A stretch of 17,265 nucleotides of DNA from Thiosocius sp965601425 (lineage in GTDB: Bacteria; Pseudomonadota; Gammaproteobacteria; Chromatiales; Chromatiaceae): contig CBFCWF010000069.1 in NCBI GenBank assembly GCA_965601425.1, forward strand, positions 1 through 17,265, in the 5' to 3' direction. Made by a program: the position numbers and the translations under genes. Below are positions 14,628 to 17,265 of this stretch, one piece after another. The first letter of the stretch is position 1. Every line of letters begins with the position of its first letter. The notes below the pieces were generated by a model that saw nothing but the letters and a program-made list of their open reading frames with translations, made no database searches and was not told the origin of the DNA.

Positions 14628-16010
14628 GTGTCCGACAATGCCGAGGAGCGCGCCGTGCGGGAACTGCCGGGCCCGCGCGGCAAACCGCTGCTGGGTACGA
14701 TCGGACCCTTTCTCGGCAGGGACCTGTTGCGGCCGTTCCAGCGGTTCGTCGCGGCCTATGGCCCCGTGTTCCAGGTGCGGCTGCCCTTCGGTCACCGCCT
14801 CGTGATGGTGGCGCATCCGGATGCGGTGGAGCGCGTGCTGCGGTCCGGCCGCGACAACTATGTCAAGGGATCGGCCTACGACGGGACCCGTCTCCTGCTG
14901 GGTAACGGCCTGGTGACCAGCGAGGGCGCGCTCTGGCGCCGGCAGCGGGGACTCGCCAGCCCGGCGTTTCGGCCGGCGAAGCTGCGGCAGTATCTCGCGA
15001 CCATGGCCGACTGTACCGAACAGCTGATCGCGGACTGGTACGCGGCCGATCGGGCGCAGGCGCGCGACATACAGCGCGAGATGACGCGCCTGACGCTCGC
15101 GATCGTCGGCAGGACCCTGTTCGGTCTCGATCTCAGTCGACACAGCGACCGCGCGGCCGCCGCGTTCGGTGCGGCACTCGCCGCGATCGGCCGCCGCGGC
15201 CCGGGGAGTCTGCAGGTCCCGCTGTGGCTGCCCACGCCGGGCAACCGGCGTTTCCGGCACAGCCTGCAGGAACTCGACTGCATGGTCTACGAGATCATCG
15301 AACGCTTCCGCGAAGGCGAGGCGCCCGATGCCGACCGTACGCTGCTCGGCGCCTACCTGGAAGGCCGCGACCCGGTCACCGGCGTGGGCATGGACGATCG
15401 GCAAGTGCGCGACGAGGTCATTACGCTGTACCTGGCCGGTCACGAGACAACCGCGAGCCTGTTGAGCTGGGCGCTGTACCTGCTCGGCAGACACCCGGAT
15501 ATCCAGGCCAGGGTCAGGACAGAGATCGATGCGCTCATGCCGGACGGGCTGCCGTCGCTGGAGCAGCTCAAGTCCCTCCAGTACACCTCACAGGTCGTCC
15601 ACGAGGTACTCCGGCTGTACCCCCCCGCGTGGACCGTCGCGCGCAACGCGGTGACCGAAGACGAGGTGATGGGATATCGCGTGCCGGCCGGTGCGATCGT
15701 GATGATCTCGCCGTACTTCGCGCACCGGCAGGCCGAGTTCTGGCCGCAGCCGGCGCTGTTCGATCCGGAGCGCTTCACGCCGGCCGCGGTCGCGGCACGC
15801 CACCCCTTCGCCTACTTCCCGTTCAGCCTCGGGCCACGGATCTGCATCGGCATGCAGTTCTCGTTGTACGAAGCGAGGCTCGTGTTATCGATGCTGCTCA
15901 AACACTTCGAGATCCATGCCACCGATGGTCCCGAGGTAGGCACTTGTGCCGCAGGGACACTGCGGCCTGCCGGCGCACTGCGGGTGCGGCTGGTGGCCCG
16001 CCGGGGCTGA
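14628..16010 (+). CDS. Soluble cytochrome P450
   Basis: A 460-residue haem monooxygenase. It starts with a proline-rich PGPRGKPLLG and has no membrane anchor. The oxygen-binding helix reads AGHETT at 270-275. The ExxR pair is Glu326/Arg329 in EVLR. The PERF motif is FDPERF. The haem loop FPFSLGPRICIG places the axial cysteine at 406. All key motifs are present. The GTG start at 14628 follows six G residues by five bases; an ATG at 14577 would overlap the channel gene and has no site. Neither ferredoxin nor reductase is in the window, so electrons must come from elsewhere. Being 13 bases after the channel gene, it is the last member of the efflux operon and may oxidise the exported compound. 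The eukaryote-like class (CYP4/CYP102-type motifs) suggests fatty-acid-like or hydrophobic substrates, but this is only an inference. Confidence 0.95.
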   Translation: MSDNAEERAVRELPGPRGKPLLGTIGPFLGRDLLRPFQRFVAAYGPVFQVRLPFGHRLVMVAHPDAVERVLRSGRDNYVKGSAYDGTRLLLGNGLVTSEGALWRRQRGLASPAFRPAKLRQYLATMADCTEQLIADWYAADRAQARDIQREMTRLTLAIVGRTLFGLDLSRHSDRAAAAFGAALAAIGRRGPGSLQVPLWLPTPGNRRFRHSLQELDCMVYEIIERFREGEAPDADRTLLGAYLEGRDPVTGVGMDDRQVRDEVITLYLAGHETTASLLSWALYLLGRHPDIQARVRTEIDALMPDGLPSLEQLKSLQYTSQVVHEVLRLYPPAWTVARNAVTEDEVMGYRVPAGAIVMISPYFAHRQAEFWPQPALFDPERFTPAAVAARHPFAYFPFSLGPRICIGMQFSLYEARLVLSMLLKHFEIHATDGPEVGTCAAGTLRPAGALRVRLVARRG

Positions 16011-16204
16011 TCGGCCGCCCCCCGCGCCGTCGGCCCTGGGCGTGCTGGCGGGGCGGGGCGACAGGTGCCGCGTCCCTGTGTGAATAAGTCACGGTTTCGC
16101 TGTGCACCATCCACGCTCGCCCGGACCGCGGGAATCCTATTCTTCGATGCACAGGCGATGGCCAGGATCATCGCGAATGGAAGTGCTGCGACGGAGACAA
16201 CCAC

Positions 16205-16486
16205 ATGCGATTAAAGAAGACCACAACGATCACGCTGCTCCTTGCCTGCTCGGTCAATTCCGCGCCGGCCGCCGAGCGAGACTGGCAGACAGCGATGCTA
16301 CAGAACCCATCCGCGGCCCAGCGCGCGATCGAGCAACGCGGCCGGGTATTCATCTACGACGGCGTGCGCGAGGTCGACGTCGAGCGGGTCATGGATACCC
16401 AGTTCGAGCGCCTGGAGAACATGATGTTCATCCGGATCCAGCGGGCGACAGCGACTGGCGAGGCGGTGCCGGACGATGACTGCTAG
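16205..16486 (+). CDS. Small secreted protein, unrecognised
   Basis: A 93-residue protein with a signal peptide (basic MRLKK, hydrophobic TTITLLLACSVNSAPAA) and likely cleavage after about residue 23. The mature part is charged and helical (QNPSAAQRAIEQRGRVFIYD and MDTQFERLENMMFIRIQRA) and ends in an acidic DDDC. A GGAG lies about eight bases before the ATG. The gene stands alone, 194 bases after the P450 stop and before the tRNA. No known domain is recognised. The frame has the codon bias of the other genes here, so it is probably real. Confidence 0.7.
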   Translation: MRLKKTTTITLLLACSVNSAPAAERDWQTAMLQNPSAAQRAIEQRGRVFIYDGVREVDVERVMDTQFERLENMMFIRIQRATATGEAVPDDDC

Positions 16487-16668
16487 TGGGCACTCGAAAG
16501 CCTGTGAACTGCCCGTGGTTCTGCGCGGGACAAAACGGGCGGCGTGCCGTTGGTGGCGATAAAGAATCACCGGCTCGATCGATTGACAAGGTTCTGGTAG
16601 TGGATGCCAGCGCTGCGTTCCGGCGCGATGCCGATGTACTCGGGCCCCGGCAAAGTCCCTGCCTCGAA

Positions 16669-16697
16669 TTGACAGATCCCGCTAAAAGCACGAGAAT
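16669..16697 (+). promoter_or_regulatory. Sigma70 promoter of tRNA-Arg
   Basis: A perfect -35 TTGACA (16669-16674) is followed by 17 bases and a -10 GAGAAT (16692-16697, four of six). GCGCGCC comes directly after, a GC-rich discriminator typical of stable-RNA promoters under stringent (ppGpp) control. The tRNA begins 15 bases after the -10. Confidence 0.7.
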
Positions 16698-16712
16698 GCG
16701 CGCCTTGATTTT

Positions 16713-16789
16713 GCGCCCGTAGCTCAGCTGGATAGAGTACCTGGCTACGAACCAGGTGGTCGGAGGTTCGAATCCTTCCGGGCGCGCCA
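16713..16789 (+). tRNA. tRNA-Arg (ACG)
   Basis: A full 77-base cloverleaf. The acceptor arm GCGCCCG pairs with CGGGCGC. The D arm starts GCTC and closes with GAGT. The anticodon stem CCTGG/CCAGG holds the loop CTACGAA, with anticodon ACG at 16747-16749. The T arm is GGAGG, TTCGAAT, CCTTC, and the CCA end is encoded. It reads CGN arginine codons once the first anticodon base is changed to inosine. Its 3' part is duplicated downstream. Confidence 0.98.
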
Positions 16790-16821
16790 TACAGACAAAC
16801 CGCCTTTTGGGCGGTTTTTTT
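16771..16821 (+). repeat. 51-bp direct repeat, copy 1 (tRNA 3' end plus terminator)
   Basis: This copy runs from the end of the T loop of tRNA-Arg through the CCA end and its terminator. It matches 16960-17010 base for base over 51 bases. The boundaries are seen directly: the preceding base is G here and T in the second copy, and the following base is G here and A there. Confidence 0.95.
16797..16821 (+). terminator. Intrinsic terminator of tRNA-Arg
   Basis: AAACCGCC and GGCGGTTT form an eight-base stem with a five-base loop, followed by more T (seven in a row in all). It begins eight bases after the CCA end of the tRNA, as a tRNA terminator should. Confidence 0.9.
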
Positions 16822-16959
16822 GTATGGGGAGCACGGAGGACCAGATGAGAACCTCGGTTCGAGCCGAGGCCGGTTTTATCGGCCGAGACAACGCGGAGCG
16901 AGCGCAGCGAGTGAGCGGCCCCCTTGAGGGGTGAACGGCCAGCGCAGCTGGGCGCGAAT
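16822..16959. other. Hairpin-rich spacer between direct repeats
   Basis: These 138 bases have no believable coding frame but contain several inverted repeats in series. CCTCGG/CCGAGG at 16852-16869 surrounds a TTCGAG loop, similar to a tRNA T loop. GGCCG/CGGCC is at 16868-16884, and CCCC/GGGG at 16920-16931. The run GAGCGAGCGCAGCGAGTGAG between them is a low-complexity GAGCGA type seen between genes in many proteobacteria. The stretch could be a scar left by a mobile element or a remnant of another stable RNA. Confidence 0.55.
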
Positions 16960-17010
16960 AATCCTTCCGGGCGCGCCATACAGACAAACCGCCTTTTGGG
17001 CGGTTTTTTT
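16960..17010 (+). repeat. 51-bp direct repeat, copy 2 (tRNA 3' end plus terminator)
   Basis: Exact copy of the 3' end of tRNA-Arg (from the T loop to CCA) and of its terminator, 189 bases downstream of the first. The 5' part of the tRNA is absent here, so this is not a second gene. This is the form expected of an attachment site next to a tRNA integration target, or of a partial tandem duplication. Confidence 0.95.
16986..17010 (+). terminator. Second copy of the tRNA terminator
   Basis: Same eight-base stem and seven T residues as the first terminator. It would stop any transcription leaking through the first and so insulate the polysaccharide gene downstream from the tRNA promoter. Confidence 0.85.
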
Positions 17011-17079
17011 ATTTTCATGCCTAATTTCTGCCAACTACCCATTTCTGTAAAGAATTTGAACTAAAATCTCCATAAAGTG

Positions 17080-17106
17080 CATCGGCAAAGGGTTTTTCGG
17101 CCGATG
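17080..17106 (+). promoter_or_regulatory. Hairpin in leader of guanylyltransferase gene
   Basis: CATCGGC (17080-17086) and GCCGATG (17100-17106) form a seven-base stem with a 13-base loop. It ends eleven bases before the GGAG ribosome binding site of the next gene. The region around it is much richer in A and T than the rest of the window, and TAAAAT at 17062-17067 could be a -10 element. Such a leader hairpin could affect translation or mark a start of transcription. No regulator is implied. Confidence 0.35.
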
Positions 17107-17128
17107 TTTGACTATCTGGAGATGCTAA

Positions 17129-17265
17129 ATGTTGATTCCTGTAGTGCTGTCGGGAGGTTCTGGCACGCGATTGTGGCCACTGTCGAGAAAACAGCACCCC
17201 AAGCAGTTGTTACCGCTGCTCGATGATAATTCGCTCCGGAGAGTATTCGTATTCATAAAAATCGT
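17129..17265 (+). CDS. Mannose-1-phosphate guanylyltransferase, 5' part
   Basis: The first 45 codons of a gene cut by the window edge. MLIPVVLSGGSGTRLWPLSR followed by KQHPKQLLPLL is the nucleotide-binding start of GDP-mannose pyrophosphorylase (AlgA/ManC/CpsB type), which makes GDP-mannose for exopolysaccharide, O-antigen or alginate. GGAG lies seven bases before the ATG. After residue 31 the family usually has a TMLQxT-like stretch, but here the sequence reads DDNSLRRVFVFIKI, so a frameshift, real divergence, or poor sequence at the edge is possible. It lies behind a tRNA terminator in an AT-richer region and may open a polysaccharide cluster. Confidence 0.85.
   Translation, partial: MLIPVVLSGGSGTRLWPLSRKQHPKQLLPLLDDNSLRRVFVFIKI

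Noticed and set aside
14583..15494. A 303-codon minus-strand frame opposite the P450
   Set aside because: It is the antisense of a gene with all P450 motifs. Long antisense frames are common at this GC content.
16428..17042. Minus-strand frames crossing the tRNA region, including peptides such as ARKDSNLRPPGS
   Set aside because: This peptide is the well-known false translation of the antisense of a tRNA. It appears in both frames here because the tRNA end is duplicated.

Overview
The window is GC-rich bacterial DNA that reads as a gammaproteobacterium, most likely of the Chromatiales / purple-sulfur-related group. This is inferred from the protein families, above all a peroxiredoxin-glutaredoxin fusion directly upstream of a glutathione reductase-like gene whose NAD(P)H loop departs from the NADPH type. 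That arrangement is known from the glutathione-amide system of Chromatium gracile. No rRNA, CRISPR array or transposase was seen.

Layout. Bases 1-819 hold no convincing gene, only a REP-like palindrome near 114-175. One weak small reading frame (820-1032) follows. From 4.0 kb back to 1.1 kb, on the minus strand, lie a peroxide-defence pair (Prx/Grx fusion, then glutathione or glutathione-amide reductase), a doubtful short frame, and a class I cytochrome c lipoprotein. A two-half-site OxyR-like operator lies just upstream of the pair. From 4.2 to 5.0 kb on the plus strand are a DUF2256 zinc-ribbon-like microprotein and a glyoxalase-fold protein. From 5.2 to 7.9 kb on the minus strand are a DUF1269 glycine-rich membrane protein, two tiny membrane proteins (47 and 55 residues) with clear ribosome binding sites, and a DUF481 outer-membrane protein. 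A GAF-GGDEF diguanylate cyclase with an intact GGDEF signature and RxxD inhibitory site is divergent from the last.

The centre of interest is a tight plus-strand operon at 9.2-16.0 kb: AI-2E family permease, NodT-type outer-membrane factor lipoprotein, HlyD/EmrA-type membrane fusion protein, DUF2955 inner-membrane protein, a small K+-channel-like protein (TLGYGD filter), and a soluble cytochrome P450. Adjacent genes overlap or are at most 17 bases apart. The outer-membrane factor, fusion protein and DUF2955 protein suggest a tripartite efflux machine of the AaeAB/FUSC kind. The P450 could oxidise its substrate before export. The permease and channel are unusual companions.

The right end has a small secreted protein, then a tRNA-Arg(ACG) with a near-ideal sigma70 promoter, a GC-rich discriminator and an intrinsic terminator. 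The last part of the tRNA plus its whole terminator (51 bp) is exactly repeated 189 bp downstream, with a hairpin-rich 138 bp spacer between, which resembles an attachment-site scar. After the second copy base composition drops, and a mannose-1-phosphate guanylyltransferase gene starts and runs off the window. This may be the beginning of a polysaccharide locus or island.
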